A program made the position numbers and the translations under genes. DNA of 64,000 bases. Origin: a bacterium (GTDB taxonomy: Bacteria > 4484-113 > JAFGCY01). The stretch lies in contig JADZFO010000038.1 in the NCBI GenBank assembly GCA_020849855.1, positions 124,001 through 188,000 of the forward strand, read 5' to 3'. Positions 44,317-53,051 of the stretch are shown piece after piece. The notes beneath the pieces were generated by a model. That model did no database searches, had not been told where the DNA came from, and was given only the letters and a program-made list of their open reading frames with translations. How positions within the stretch are numbered: the first letter of the stretch is position 1; each line of letters opens with the position of its first letter.

Positions 44317-45222
44317 GTGATCTGGATCTACATTGTCGCCGGGCTCCTGATCGCGCTGCTCGGGGCGCGGCTGCTTGGCCGTCTGCGCTGGCGCAGCGCC
44401 TCGGCCCGGCTGGTGGAAAACCTGCGCAGCCACAAGCTGGCAGACGGCCCCGCGCCCCTGTCCGCTGCTGCACTTGAGGGCCTGCCGGCACCGGTAGCGC
44501 GCTATCTGAAGCTGGCACTGGGCGATGCGCTCTCGGCCGGCTCGACACTGCCCGGCTGGGTCAGCCTGCAGCAGCGCGGCGAGATGCGTCTTGGCGAGGG
44601 GCCGCAGGCCTGGAAGCCCTTCACGGCGACGCAGAACATCTGCGCCCGGCGGCCAGGCTTCGTCTGGGAGGCGGTATTCAACATGGGCCCCGCGATGAGC
44701 GTGCTGGTGCGGGACAGCTACTGCGCCGGCGAGGGGGCGATGCAGGCCTCCATGCTGGGCCTGCTTGGCATCGTCAACCAGCATGGCACAGCCCAGATCG
44801 GCGCCGCATCGCTCCAGCGCTGGCTGGCCGAGGCGCCCTGGCTGCCGACGGCCCTGCTGCCCGAGAGCATCGAGGCCCGGGCCCTGCATGCCGCAGGCGC
44901 GGGAGCAGAAGGCGGCGGCGCATCGCTGCGCTGGGAGGGCATCGACGAGCGGCGGGCGCTCGCGCTGCTGCGCGACGGCGCGCTGGAAGTCAGCGTGGAA
45001 TTCCGCTTCAACGCCGCCGGCGAAGTGGAGAGCATCTACTGCCCGGCGCGCTTCAGGGATGTGAAGGGCACGCCGGTGGCCACACCCTGGGAAGGCCGTT
45101 TCAGCGAGTACCGCGCCTTCGATGGCCTGCGCATCCCGACGCGCGCCGAGGTCGGCTGGCACATCGACGGCGAGTACCAGCCCTACTGGCGCGGGGAGAT
45201 TGAGAGCGCGAGTGTCAGTTGA
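44317..45222 (+). CDS. DUF6544-like membrane-anchored protein
   Basis: 301 residues: an N-terminal hydrophobic anchor (~2-20), then LPAPVARYLKLALGDA, a feature of the DUF6544/DUF6920 type, followed by ISLQQRGEMR-like WVSLQQRGEMRLGEG, FVWEAVFNMGPAMSVLVRDSYCAGEGAM, LQRWLAEAPWLPTALLP and the C-terminal GLRIPTRAEVGWHI. Members have no established function. GTG 44317 is eight bases after TATCAT (44303-44308), so it may be leaderless. It stands alone. Confidence 0.82.
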   Translation: MIWIYIVAGLLIALLGARLLGRLRWRSASARLVENLRSHKLADGPAPLSAAALEGLPAPVARYLKLALGDALSAGSTLPGWVSLQQRGEMRLGEGPQAWKPFTATQNICARRPGFVWEAVFNMGPAMSVLVRDSYCAGEGAMQASMLGLLGIVNQHGTAQIGAASLQRWLAEAPWLPTALLPESIEARALHAAGAGAEGGGASLRWEGIDERRALALLRDGALEVSVEFRFNAAGEVESIYCPARFRDVKGTPVATPWEGRFSEYRAFDGLRIPTRAEVGWHIDGEYQPYWRGEIESASVS

Positions 45223-45282
45223 CGGCATGCTGAGGAACGAGCCTGGTCCTGCCGTCCGGCACACTGTCAGCAGCCACGAGGG

Positions 45283-45288
45283 TATACT
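45283..45288 (+). promoter_or_regulatory. Leaderless -10 box of hicBA
   Basis: TATACT six bases before the hicB ATG at 45295. Confidence 0.6.
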
Positions 45289-45294
45289 CCAGGC

Positions 45295-45516
45295 ATGAAA
45301 GCAGTGGTTGCCATGCACCAGGACGAGGATGGCATGTGGATCGCCGAGTGCCTCAGCATGCCGGGCTGTGTTTCGGAAGGCGCAAGCCGGGCCGAAGCAC
45401 TGAAGATGCTGCAGGACGCAATGCAAGGCTGGCTGGCGGTGATGCGAGAAGATCACCCCGGCATTGATCTTCCACTACTTGCAGTTGAAGTCAGCGAGAT
45501 TGAGGTGGCCGCTTAG
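45295..45516 (+). CDS. hicB: HicB-type antitoxin
   Basis: 73 residues of the partial RNase H-like HicB fold: VVAMHQDEDGMWIAECLSMPGCVSEG, then ASRAEALKMLQDAMQGWL. It neutralises HicA. It lacks the C-terminal DNA-binding domain of longer HicB proteins, so it may regulate the operon only as part of a complex, or not at all. The antitoxin gene precedes the toxin, the reverse of E. coli hicAB. It ends directly before hicA. Its -10 box predicts a leaderless transcript. Confidence 0.88.
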   Translation: MKAVVAMHQDEDGMWIAECLSMPGCVSEGASRAEALKMLQDAMQGWLAVMREDHPGIDLPLLAVEVSEIEVAA

Positions 45517-45750
45517 TTGCCACCCCTTCCTTCCGCCTCAGGCATGGAAGTTCTGGCTGCATTCGAGCGCCTTGGCTGGATCTACCGGCGCCGTGAATCG
45601 AGCCACATGATTTTGACCAGGCCAGGCGTCTTTGGCGCTCTAGCCATTCCGAATAAGCCGGCAGTTGCAAGAGGAACGCTACGCGCACTGCTTAGAGTTG
45701 TCGGGGTCAGTGTAGAAGAGTTCACAGCGGCGCTCCGGAGCAAGTCTTAA
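45517..45750 (+). CDS. hicA: HicA-type toxin
   Basis: 77 residues of the double-stranded-RNA-binding-like HicA fold that cleaves mRNA: LPSASGMEVLAAFERLGWIY, then ESSHMIL with the catalytic His, PNKPAVARGTLRALLRVVGV and SVEEFTAALR. The start is TTG, with no gap after the hicB TAG, so it depends on ribosomes finishing hicB, which favours antitoxin excess. The usual lysine/arginine-rich stretch before the His is short (YRRRESSH). A strong terminator follows. Confidence 0.88.
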   Translation: MPPLPSASGMEVLAAFERLGWIYRRRESSHMILTRPGVFGALAIPNKPAVARGTLRALLRVVGVSVEEFTAALRSKS

Positions 45751-45771
45751 CACTTCAAAAGTCGAAACAAA

Positions 45772-45795
45772 AAGGCCGCCCATTCGGGCGGCCTT
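45772..45795. terminator. Bidirectional terminator between hicA and pilT
   Basis: Ten-pair stem AAGGCCGCCC/GGGCGGCCTT with a four-base loop, A-rich on the left and CTTC on the right, so usable from both directions. It sits between convergent genes. Confidence 0.8.
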
Positions 45796-45837
45796 CTTCG
45801 TACGCTTTGTAATACCCGCGCGCGGCGGGTCTGAAAA

Positions 45838-47001
45838 CTAGACGCCGATGCTGGCGCCTTCGAGGGTCGGGCCGCGGTCGGAGCCGCCGCGCCCGCCGGG
45901 GCGGCTGCCCTTGCCCGGGCCGCCCTGCTCGCCGGCCACTGCCGAGGAGATCAGGCGCTGCAGGTTGCCGACGTTGCCGGCGTGGGCCATCGCCACCTCG
46001 AGGCTGATCAGGCGGTCCAGATAGCGGTCCCTCAGGCACTGGTCCATCGTCATCATACCCAGCTTGGAGTGGGTCATCATGACCGAGTGGATCTGGAACT
46101 CCTTCTTTTCGCGGATGAGGTTGCGGATCGCCGGGATGTTGAGCATGACCTCAAAGGTCGCCACGCGGCCGCCGCCTTCCGCCAGCGGCAGGAGCTGCTG
46201 GGACATGATGCACTGCAGGGAGTTGGCCAGCTGGGCGCGGATCTGGTCCTGCTGCTCTGAGGGGAACACGTCGACGATACGGTCGATGGTCAGGGGCGCG
46301 TTGTTGGTGTGCAGGGTGGCGAAGACCAGGTGGCCGGTTTCCGCCGCGGTGATCGCGGTGGAGATGGTTTCCAGGTCGCGCATCTCGCCCACCAGGATCA
46401 CGTCCGGGTCCTGACGCAGCACGCGCTTCAGCGCGCCGGCGAAGGACAGGGTGTCGGAGCCGATCTCGCGCTGGTTGACGTTGCAGCGCTTGTGCTGGTG
46501 CACGTACTCGATCGGGTCCTCCATCGTGACGATGTGGATGTCCTTGGTTTCGTTGATCACGTTGAGCATCGCGGCCAGCGATGTCGACTTACCCGAACCG
46601 GTCGGGCCGGTCACGAGACACAGGCCGCGGGGCAGCATGATCACTTCCTTCATGATGGGCGGAAGGATCAGCTCCTCCATGGTCGGGATCTTCTCGGAGA
46701 TCGCTCGCATGACCATGTACACGCTTTCGCGCTGGAAGGCCATGTTGCAGCGGAAGCGGCCGATACCCTTCTGGCTGTAGCCGAAGTCCAGCTCGCGCTC
46801 CATTTCCAGCTTCTTACGCTGGTCTTCACGGATCATCGAGAAGGCCAGGGCGCGCACGTCGTCCGGCGTCAGCGGCTTGTAGTCCAGACGGACCAGCTTG
46901 CCGTGGACGCGCAGCGTGGGGGGCACGCCAGCCGTCAGGTGCAGATCGGAAGCGCCATGCTCCACCAGCTGCACGAGGAGGTCGAGAATCGTATAGTCCA
47001 T
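45838..47001 (-). CDS. pilT: Twitching motility ATPase
   Basis: Hexameric ATPase that retracts type IV pili at the inner membrane. 387 residues. Seen: GASDLHLTAGVPPTLRVHG in the N-terminal domain, Walker A GPTGSGKST, the Asp box MEDPIEYVH, Walker B DVILVGEMRD, the His box TGHLVFATLHTN and the retraction motif AIRNLIRE that separates PilT from PilB. The C-terminal ~30 residues are a Gly/Arg-rich tail not usual in PilT. A GGGACGG site precedes the ATG. No other pilus gene lies in the window. Confidence 0.96.
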   Translation of the reverse strand: MDYTILDLLVQLVEHGASDLHLTAGVPPTLRVHGKLVRLDYKPLTPDDVRALAFSMIREDQRKKLEMERELDFGYSQKGIGRFRCNMAFQRESVYMVMRAISEKIPTMEELILPPIMKEVIMLPRGLCLVTGPTGSGKSTSLAAMLNVINETKDIHIVTMEDPIEYVHQHKRCNVNQREIGSDTLSFAGALKRVLRQDPDVILVGEMRDLETISTAITAAETGHLVFATLHTNNAPLTIDRIVDVFPSEQQDQIRAQLANSLQCIMSQQLLPLAEGGGRVATFEVMLNIPAIRNLIREKKEFQIHSVMMTHSKLGMMTMDQCLRDRYLDRLISLEVAMAHAGNVGNLQRLISSAVAGEQGGPGKGSRPGGRGGSDRGPTLEGASIGV

Positions 47002-47060
47002 ATGCCGTCCCTGCTCCGGCGGGCGCCGGAGTAACCATTAATTTTAACATGCAGGGCGGC

Positions 47061-47861
47061 TCAGGTGGCCCTCAGCCCGGCTGAATCTGGCTGCGCGGGG
47101 CTTTCGGGCTCCAGATCCGCGCCGTCAGGGGCCGGCTGCGCCCCCTTGGCCGCGCTGCTGTCTGCCTTCGCGGCTGCTCCGGCCGCCGCCACCTGCGCCG
47201 CCTGCATGGCAGCCAGGCCTTCCGCGGGCTCATTGCGGTAGCTGTCCAGCAGGTACAGGAACAGCTCCTCGCTGCGCAGGTTGTAGTCCCGGCCGAGCCC
47301 CACGCGGCGGATCGCGCTGCTTAGCACCATTTGCAGCAGAAAGGGCTGGGTGATCAGGCCCCACCAGCCATGGATGTTCTGCCGCGAGGCGTACATGCCG
47401 ACAAAGAACGCGACCCACAGCGCCTGGGCCGTCCAGTAGAAGCGCGGGCTGAGCATGGCGGCGCAGATCGTCCGGCCGGCACTGATTGGCTTGTCGGGGT
47501 CGAGGTACCAGTCGAGGAAGGTGCAGACATGCAGAGCCAGCTCACTGTTGCTGCGCGGACGCAGGAAGGGCGCGCACCAGCGCATCCAGGGGCTGCTTTC
47601 GAATATGTCCGGCAGCATGTCAAGACCGGCGGGCAGGACTGCCGCCAGGCCGCTCTGCCGCAGCCGCAGGCGCAGTTCCCGCCGCGGCCCCTCGCTGAAC
47701 TCAACTGGCAGCTTGCGCTCCCGCAAGCGCTGGTAGAAGCCGCCGCTGCCGCCGTAGTTGTCGTCCTCACTGAGCGCAATCAGCATGTCCAGCGCCGGGC
47801 GGCTGGCAAGCAGCTCGCCCAGAAACTCACGCGCTGGACTGGTTTTGAGCTTCGGCGCCAC
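47061..47861 (-). CDS. NLEWYLDP-family membrane protein, copy A
   Basis: 266 residues. A soluble helical N-terminal half (~1-125) contains the family core: LDMLPDIFESSPWMRW and PRSNSELALHVCTFLDWYLDP. Two hydrophobic segments (~140-190) follow, then YNLRSEELFLYLLDSYRNEP and an Ala/Glu/Pro-rich tail. The same order is seen in the copies at 33399, 47956, 48757, 49521 and 53052. GTG 47861 lies exactly six bases after TATACT (47868-47873, minus strand). It diverges from the three-copy operon that begins at 47956. Function unknown. Confidence 0.75.
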   Translation of the reverse strand: MAPKLKTSPAREFLGELLASRPALDMLIALSEDDNYGGSGGFYQRLRERKLPVEFSEGPRRELRLRLRQSGLAAVLPAGLDMLPDIFESSPWMRWCAPFLRPRSNSELALHVCTFLDWYLDPDKPISAGRTICAAMLSPRFYWTAQALWVAFFVGMYASRQNIHGWWGLITQPFLLQMVLSSAIRRVGLGRDYNLRSEELFLYLLDSYRNEPAEGLAAMQAAQVAAAGAAAKADSSAAKGAQPAPDGADLEPESPAQPDSAGLRAT

Positions 47862-47867
47862 GGGCAG

Positions 47868-47873
47868 AGTATA
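47868..47873 (-). promoter_or_regulatory. Leaderless -10 box of copy A
   Basis: TATACT on the minus strand, six bases before GTG 47861. Confidence 0.6.
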
Positions 47874-47955
47874 GGGTTCTCCTGCTTAGCCGGCTGTGCG
47901 AATCCATGCTGCGCAGGGCTGAGGTGCTTACCGGCTTGCTACACTTGACCTGCAA

Positions 47956-48705
47956 ATGCCGGAGCCGCATTACAGCCCGCACATTGGCACCAGCCGCAGC
48001 ATCTGGCCGCGGGTCGGCAGCCGGGGCGCGCATCGTGTGGTGCAGACGGTCTTTGACGCGGTCAATGACTCGATGGTCGACCTGAAGAGCCGCCAGTACC
48101 TCTTTGAGCTGACGGCCGGCGGGCGGGAATACCGCGACTGGCTGCGCGGACGCCTGGCCGGCAGCGACCTGGCCCGGCGCCTGGCCGGCGGTATCGGCAG
48201 CCTGCCGGAGATCGGCGAGGGCCTGCCCGACTGGGCCCGCGCGCTGGAGCGCTTCCAGCGGCCGCGCAGCCTGGAGCAGACGGTCTGGTATGTGCTGCGC
48301 AACCTGGAGTGGCTGCTGGACTCCGGCCGCAGGCCGAAGGTCAGCGCCTTTGGCTTCTTTCTGGCCGGTGGCCTGCTGCTGGCGATTGGCGGCTTCATCT
48401 GGCTGGTGAGCTGGCTGGCGCGCCAGGGGGCCGGCGGCGGGCTCAGCAGCGGCTGGTGGATCCCGGTGCTTTCGGTCCTGCCGGCCCTGCTGATCAACCT
48501 GGTGGCCTTTGTCGGGCGCAGCCAGGGTCTGGGCGTATCCGCCGGAGCGCAGCCGGGCAGCGAGAAGTTTGCCATCAATGTGGCCGAGTTCTACTGGTAC
48601 ATCACCGAGGCCCTGGCCGATCCCGCCGAGGAGAAGCAGGGCGAGCTGAGCGCCAGCGACATTCTCGACAACTCTATCGAGCGGGCGAAGGCGCGGATTA
48701 GCTAG
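47956..48705 (+). CDS. NLEWYLDP-family membrane protein, copy B
   Basis: 249 residues. Core: EYRDWLRGRLAGSDLARRLA, GIGSLPEIGEGLPDWARALE, and QRPRSLEQTVWYVLRNLEWL. Two hydrophobic segments (~130-155 and ~170-195) follow, then the C-terminal helix FAINVAEFYWYITEALADP. First of three tandem same-strand copies; the next starts 51 bases later. TACACT is ten bases before the ATG. No catalytic motif visible; the conserved soluble part probably binds a partner. Function unknown. Confidence 0.76.
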   Translation: MPEPHYSPHIGTSRSIWPRVGSRGAHRVVQTVFDAVNDSMVDLKSRQYLFELTAGGREYRDWLRGRLAGSDLARRLAGGIGSLPEIGEGLPDWARALERFQRPRSLEQTVWYVLRNLEWLLDSGRRPKVSAFGFFLAGGLLLAIGGFIWLVSWLARQGAGGGLSSGWWIPVLSVLPALLINLVAFVGRSQGLGVSAGAQPGSEKFAINVAEFYWYITEALADPAEEKQGELSASDILDNSIERAKARIS

Positions 48706-48756
48706 ACCGCTTCGCCGAAGCCGCAGGCCGCTGCGCTGCGCTAGACTTGGCCCAGA

Positions 48757-49524
48757 TTGGAGCAGATCAGAGTGGAGCAGTTCAGACAGGACCTGGCCCG
48801 CATCAGTAACCCCATCGCCCGGGACATCGTTGTGCGCCTGTACCGGATTGCCACGGGGCTGAATGTCGACCCCTACTCCGACGGCTACCTGCGCCAGCTT
48901 GGCGGCGATAAACACATTGGCTACTGCTACTGGCTGCGGGCGAAGCTGAAAGGCTCGGGCCTGCTGCGCCAGATTGTCGACGGGCCACTGGGCATGCCCG
49001 ACCTGACGGGTGCATTGCCGCTGCTTTTCCAGCCGGCACAGAAGCTCTTCGGCGCGCGCAGGCTGGCGCCGATGCTGTGCCAGGTGCTGCGCAACCTGGA
49101 GTGGTACCTTGACCCGGTCTATTCCCGGCCGGTGCTGCCGGTGTCGGCCTACATCTGGCAGGGCACCGCCGTCCTGGCAGCCCTCGCGCTTTACACCCTG
49201 CTGATCTACTGGCTGAGCTCTACCGGCATTCCGATGTCGAGTGCTCTGGCGCCGCTCAGCCTGGCCGGCCCCTTTGTGGGCCAGCTCGCGGCGGTCAGCC
49301 TGGGTGGCCCGCTGTCCAACCCCTTTGTCGCCGGTGTGCCGGCAAACTCCTTTCGCTTTCGGGTCAACGCGGTTGAGTTCTTCCGGCACGCCGTCGAGAC
49401 CCTGAGCGACGCCCCGGAGCCTGCGCCCGGCAAGCAGCCTCAATCTGCGGCTGAACATGCAGCCCGGGATGCCGCTGCAGGCGAGCTGGCCGCTGCCCGC
49501 CGCCGGCTGGAACGGCAGCTGTGA
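48757..49524 (+). CDS. NLEWYLDP-family membrane protein, copy C
   Basis: 255 residues from TTG 48757; a GTG at 48772 in the same frame is an equally likely start. Core: GYCYWLRAKLKGSGLLRQIV, MPDLTGALPLLFQP and LAPMLCQVLRNLEWYLDPVY. Two hydrophobic segments (~125-150 and ~165-185) precede FRFRVNAVEFFRHAVETLSD and an Ala-rich tail. Its TGA overlaps the GTG of copy D (GTGA). Function unknown; part of a three-gene unit. Confidence 0.75.
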   Translation: MEQIRVEQFRQDLARISNPIARDIVVRLYRIATGLNVDPYSDGYLRQLGGDKHIGYCYWLRAKLKGSGLLRQIVDGPLGMPDLTGALPLLFQPAQKLFGARRLAPMLCQVLRNLEWYLDPVYSRPVLPVSAYIWQGTAVLAALALYTLLIYWLSSTGIPMSSALAPLSLAGPFVGQLAAVSLGGPLSNPFVAGVPANSFRFRVNAVEFFRHAVETLSDAPEPAPGKQPQSAAEHAARDAAAGELAAARRRLERQL

Positions 49525-50216
49525 GAGAGGTCAGTTCCAAGGGAGCACAGCGGGCGCTGAAGGCGCTGGAGCGTCTGATCGCGAAGATTCGCCATGTTGA
49601 GGGAGTCAGTGACTTCAACCTGCTCCACCAGGCTTACCAGTTCAGTCCTCAGGGCATCGGCTATCGCAACTTTTTGCAGCAGAAACTTGCCGGCAGCGAT
49701 ATTGCACTGCGACTGATGGACGGTCTTGACGCTTTCCCCGACATTGTTGAATCCATGCCGCCACTGCTGCGACCTCTTGAGCGCCTGTTCATGCCGCGCA
49801 CGCTTGAGCAAACGGCATGCTATCTGGCCCGGCACCTGGCCTGGTATCTGGATCCAAAACGCGACAAGCCGCGCTATGGCTTATCCCGCCTCTGGCCGCT
49901 TCTCGACCTGCTCATCGGCATCGCCCTCATAACCTTCTCCCTGATGCGCTTCCCTGACTATTTGTGGTTGATGCTGCTGGGACTTGGATCCTTCCTCAGC
50001 ATGTTCATACGGCTGCACTTCGTCGGCCAGGGCGGGCTGCTGCTGGGCGCTGATCCCAGCAGCGAAGACTTTCACATTAACGCCCTGGAGCTTTACCGCT
50101 ATCTGCACGCGGCCTGGAGCGACCCGCCTGAAGGCGCGGCCGCGGTGACAGCACTTCCGGCAGCGGATCTGGCCAGCTCGCCTGTCGCTGAGAGCCTTGC
50201 GCGCGAGCAGCATTGA
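49521..50216 (+). CDS. NLEWYLDP-family membrane protein, copy D
   Basis: 231 residues starting at GTG, overlapping copy C by four bases. Core: GYRNFLQQKLAGSDIALRLM, GLDAFPDIVESMPPLLRPLE, and MPRTLEQTACYLARHLAWYL. Two hydrophobic segments (~125-165) and the helix FHINALELYRYLHAAWSDPP follow. KLAGSDIALRLM closely matches RLAGSDLARRLA of copy B, showing recent duplication. Function unknown. Confidence 0.76.
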   Translation: MREVSSKGAQRALKALERLIAKIRHVEGVSDFNLLHQAYQFSPQGIGYRNFLQQKLAGSDIALRLMDGLDAFPDIVESMPPLLRPLERLFMPRTLEQTACYLARHLAWYLDPKRDKPRYGLSRLWPLLDLLIGIALITFSLMRFPDYLWLMLLGLGSFLSMFIRLHFVGQGGLLLGADPSSEDFHINALELYRYLHAAWSDPPEGAAAVTALPAADLASSPVAESLAREQH

Positions 50217-50224
50217 TCCTGCGC

Positions 50225-50421
50225 TCAGGGGCTTGTCTGCGCGCTCTGGGCCCTCTTGGCCGGGGCCTCTGCGGCCAGTGCGTCTTTTACACCCGCCGGG
50301 CCAGCTTCAGCCAGCGCGGCTGGCAGCGCAGGCTGCGGCGCTGGCTCGGGCGCGTCGCTGTAGTTCTCCCGCAGGTAGAAGAGCAACTCTTCCTTGTTGA
50401 CATGCCAGCCGCGGCCGCGGC
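50225..50421 (-). pseudogene. C-terminal remnant of an NLEWYLDP-family gene
   Basis: On the minus strand the frame reads RGRGWHVNKEELLFYLRENY, then SDAPEPAPQPALPAAL and a stop at 50225. This matches the C-terminal helix and Ala/Pro tail of copy A (YNLRSEELFLYLLDSYRNEP). Everything upstream of the helix is missing: the fragment begins directly after the stop codon of the lipoprotein gene at 50422, so that boundary looks like a rearrangement junction. It has no start codon or promoter of its own. Confidence 0.65.
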
Positions 50422-52800
50422 TTAGCTGACATCCATCGTGTAGTCCGCGCCGCCCGAGCTGCACTGCACCCGCAGGTAGTAAGTGCCCGGGGTGACAGCG
50501 GCCGACACGCCGCGGACGCCGGAGTTGCCGCTGGTATCGCTGTCCAGCGAAGCCCCGGAGCCGTCAAGCAGAGTCAGGCGGATATTGCCGGCAAGCGGGT
50601 CATAAGTCAGGCTGGCGCCCAGGGACTGTGGCGCTTCGATGTTGACGAAGTAATAGTCGTCGACGTCGCCGTCATAGCCAAAGAAACCGCAGTGTCCGGT
50701 GAAGTTGCTGACCGGCAGCGCCGGGAGCTGCATCGCCGCAGGACGGCTGTCGTTGTCCTCCTGCTCGCTGAGGGTCAGCTGGGTCCTGGACATCGCCAGG
50801 TCGCAGTCGGACAGGCCGTCGGTGGCCGTCAGCTTCAGGAAGTAGGACCCGGCCTTGAGCGTCCAGTCAAACTGCCGCAGGCCCGGGTTGCCGTCACTGT
50901 CGTCATAAACAATCTGGCCGGCCGAGTTCAGCAGGCTGAGGGTCACGGTGCTGGGGCCTTCGTCATAGGCCATGCTGATGGAGAACTGCTCCTGGTTGAG
51001 GGCGTCGAAGGTGAAGTAGTCCGTCACATCGCCGTCATAACCGCTGGCGCCGACGCTGGCCAGGTAGCCGCTGAAGGGCATGGCGGGCAGCAGGTCTGCG
51101 GTAGGGCGGGTGTCGTTCTCCTCGGTCTCACCGTAGCCGGGATGCGTGCGGCTCAGGCTGAGCGTGTAGTCGCTGCCGCCTTCCAGCGCCTCCACCTTCA
51201 CATAGCAGTCGCCGCCGCGCAGGCCCTGGACCAGGGTGCGGCTGCCCGGGTTGGCATCGATAGAGCTTGCCGCCACGCTCTCGTCCTCGTCATAGAGGCG
51301 CATGCCGAGGGTGCCCGTGCCGTTGTCATAAGTGAGCTGGGCCGTGATGATGTCGCCGTCCTGGCAGGCAAAGCGGAAGTAGTCGTTGTCATCACCGTCA
51401 TAGCCGAAGACACCCACCGAGGCGCTCAGGCCATTTAGCGGCAGCGCCGGGAGCTGCTGGGCCTCGCTGAACTTGTCGTTGTTCTCGAGCTCTCCATAGC
51501 CAGGGTCATTGCGTTCCGCGCTGAGCGTATAGGTGCCGTGGCCAACCTCCGCCTTGACCACCAACAGGCTGGTCCCGGCATGCAGGCCCCAGCTGAAGCT
51601 GCGCAGGCCGGGGTTGGCCAGGCTGTCCTTGTAGAGCTGCTGGCCTTCGGGCGTCAGCAGGGCCAGGCTGAGGTTTCCGGTGCCCGACGCATAGGCCAGG
51701 TTGAAGCTGACAACCTCGCCCTCGGCGGCTTCGATGCTGAAGTAGTCCGTGCTGTCGTTGTCGTAACTGCCAGGGCCGACCGCGCCGCTGATCTCAAGCT
51801 CCGCGCCGAGGCTGTTGGCCTGCAGGTCGTTATCATTGGGCTCAAGTTCTGTATAGTCCGGGAAGCTGCTGCTGATGCCAAGCAGGTAATCGCCGCTGCC
51901 GGCCTCGCCCTGCACCTTGAGGGTGTAATGCCCCGCCTTGAGGCCCACATTGATATTGCGGCTGCCGGGGTTGCCGTTCTCATCACTGATCAGGGTCGCG
52001 CTGCTGTCCGGCCGCGACAGGCTCATGGTGAAGTTGGCGTCGCCGGGGTAGCTGAGGTCAATGTTGATCTGCTCGTGCTCCTCAGCATCAAAGCTGAAGT
52101 AGTCAATGACATCACCGTCGTAGCCACCGGCGCCAAGGCTGCCCTTGAAGCCGATGAAGGGCTGCTGCGGAAGCTGCTGGGCGCCGGAGGCGTTGTCGTT
52201 TTCCTCGCGCTCGTCATAGCCGCTGTTGGGCAGGTCAAGAGAGGTCTCGACGCGCAGGGAGTTGACTTCCAGCGGCCCGTCGACGGCAAGCACCGCGACA
52301 TACATCGAGCCCTGTTTGTTATAGAACTCCAGCCCTTCGCCAAGGCTTACAGTCGCCGTATCGGTGAGCTGGCTCAGTGACCAGCGCTTGCCGCTGTAAT
52401 CGCTGAAGGCCAGGAAGTAGCTGCCCTGGGCGCTGCAGAGCACGCGCTCCGCCCGGATGCTGTCGTCCGCCGGGAAGTCATAAAGCTCAAAGACGGCGAA
52501 GGCCATCCCGCCCGCAGCGGCAGGGTCCAGCTCAAGGGTTTCGTTGGCATAGACCACCCCGCTCCCACTGCTGCGCACCGGAGGCTGGAGCAGAAGTTCA
52601 TGCAGCACTCCGCTGGCGGTACGCAGGGGGCTGCCCTGGCCCTGCGGCAGTGCGCCAAGCTCCGGCAGGCGCGCGGCCCCCGGCTTGATCTTCTGGGCTA
52701 CTGCCGGCAATGCGGCGCTTTCCTGCTGCGCCGAGGAACAGGCGCTTAGCAGCAGGAGCAAAGCGAAGCTGAAAACCCGCAGGAAAGTGTTTCTCCCCAT
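50422..52800 (-). CDS. Lipoprotein with five pre-peptidase C-terminal-type repeats
   Basis: 792 residues, lipobox LLSACS. Residues ~65-195 are the shared lipoprotein module (GSYFLAFSDYSGKRW; NKQGSMYVAVLA). Then five repeats of about 105 residues, each beginning E-x-END/NDN and containing a GYDGDV-DYFSF-type segment and a GLKAG-YTLKV strand, as in bacterial pre-peptidase C-terminal domains. These are beta-sandwich modules found in secreted enzymes and adhesins. No catalytic domain is present. ATG 52800 is chosen because GGGGGG precedes it and it starts the signal peptide. Probably a surface adhesin or structural protein. Confidence 0.85.
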   Translation of the reverse strand: MGRNTFLRVFSFALLLLLSACSSAQQESAALPAVAQKIKPGAARLPELGALPQGQGSPLRTASGVLHELLLQPPVRSSGSGVVYANETLELDPAAAGGMAFAVFELYDFPADDSIRAERVLCSAQGSYFLAFSDYSGKRWSLSQLTDTATVSLGEGLEFYNKQGSMYVAVLAVDGPLEVNSLRVETSLDLPNSGYDEREENDNASGAQQLPQQPFIGFKGSLGAGGYDGDVIDYFSFDAEEHEQINIDLSYPGDANFTMSLSRPDSSATLISDENGNPGSRNINVGLKAGHYTLKVQGEAGSGDYLLGISSSFPDYTELEPNDNDLQANSLGAELEISGAVGPGSYDNDSTDYFSIEAAEGEVVSFNLAYASGTGNLSLALLTPEGQQLYKDSLANPGLRSFSWGLHAGTSLLVVKAEVGHGTYTLSAERNDPGYGELENNDKFSEAQQLPALPLNGLSASVGVFGYDGDDNDYFRFACQDGDIITAQLTYDNGTGTLGMRLYDEDESVAASSIDANPGSRTLVQGLRGGDCYVKVEALEGGSDYTLSLSRTHPGYGETEENDTRPTADLLPAMPFSGYLASVGASGYDGDVTDYFTFDALNQEQFSISMAYDEGPSTVTLSLLNSAGQIVYDDSDGNPGLRQFDWTLKAGSYFLKLTATDGLSDCDLAMSRTQLTLSEQEDNDSRPAAMQLPALPVSNFTGHCGFFGYDGDVDDYYFVNIEAPQSLGASLTYDPLAGNIRLTLLDGSGASLDSDTSGNSGVRGVSAAVTPGTYYLRVQCSSGGADYTMDVS

Positions 52801-53039
52801 GAGAACCCCCCGTGACCAGTGGACGCGGCATTCTAACCGCGCTGAACCCTGATCAGCGCTCGCTTCACCTGAATTTAAGCCTGCTGTAATCCTGCCCGGA
52901 GGAATACACTTACCAGCCAATAACTGCCTGAGAGATTTCGCGGCCTGCTTCTTCAGCTCAGGTAAGCGTATGATCGCTAGCAGCAGTTCTCAACTGAAAT
53001 GACGCTAACGCCTTGGTTCTGCACTAACTGGACGCTCGC

Positions 53040-53045
53040 TATACT
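53040..53045 (+). promoter_or_regulatory. Leaderless -10 box of copy E
   Basis: TATACT six bases before ATG 53052. Confidence 0.6.
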
Positions 53046-53051
53046 TTCGTC

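Noticed and set aside
47827-49458. 543-codon open frame on the minus strand opposite copies B and C
   Set aside because: Composition is Gln/Arg/Ala-rich with no domain; the plus-strand genes show shared motifs, coupled starts and overlaps.
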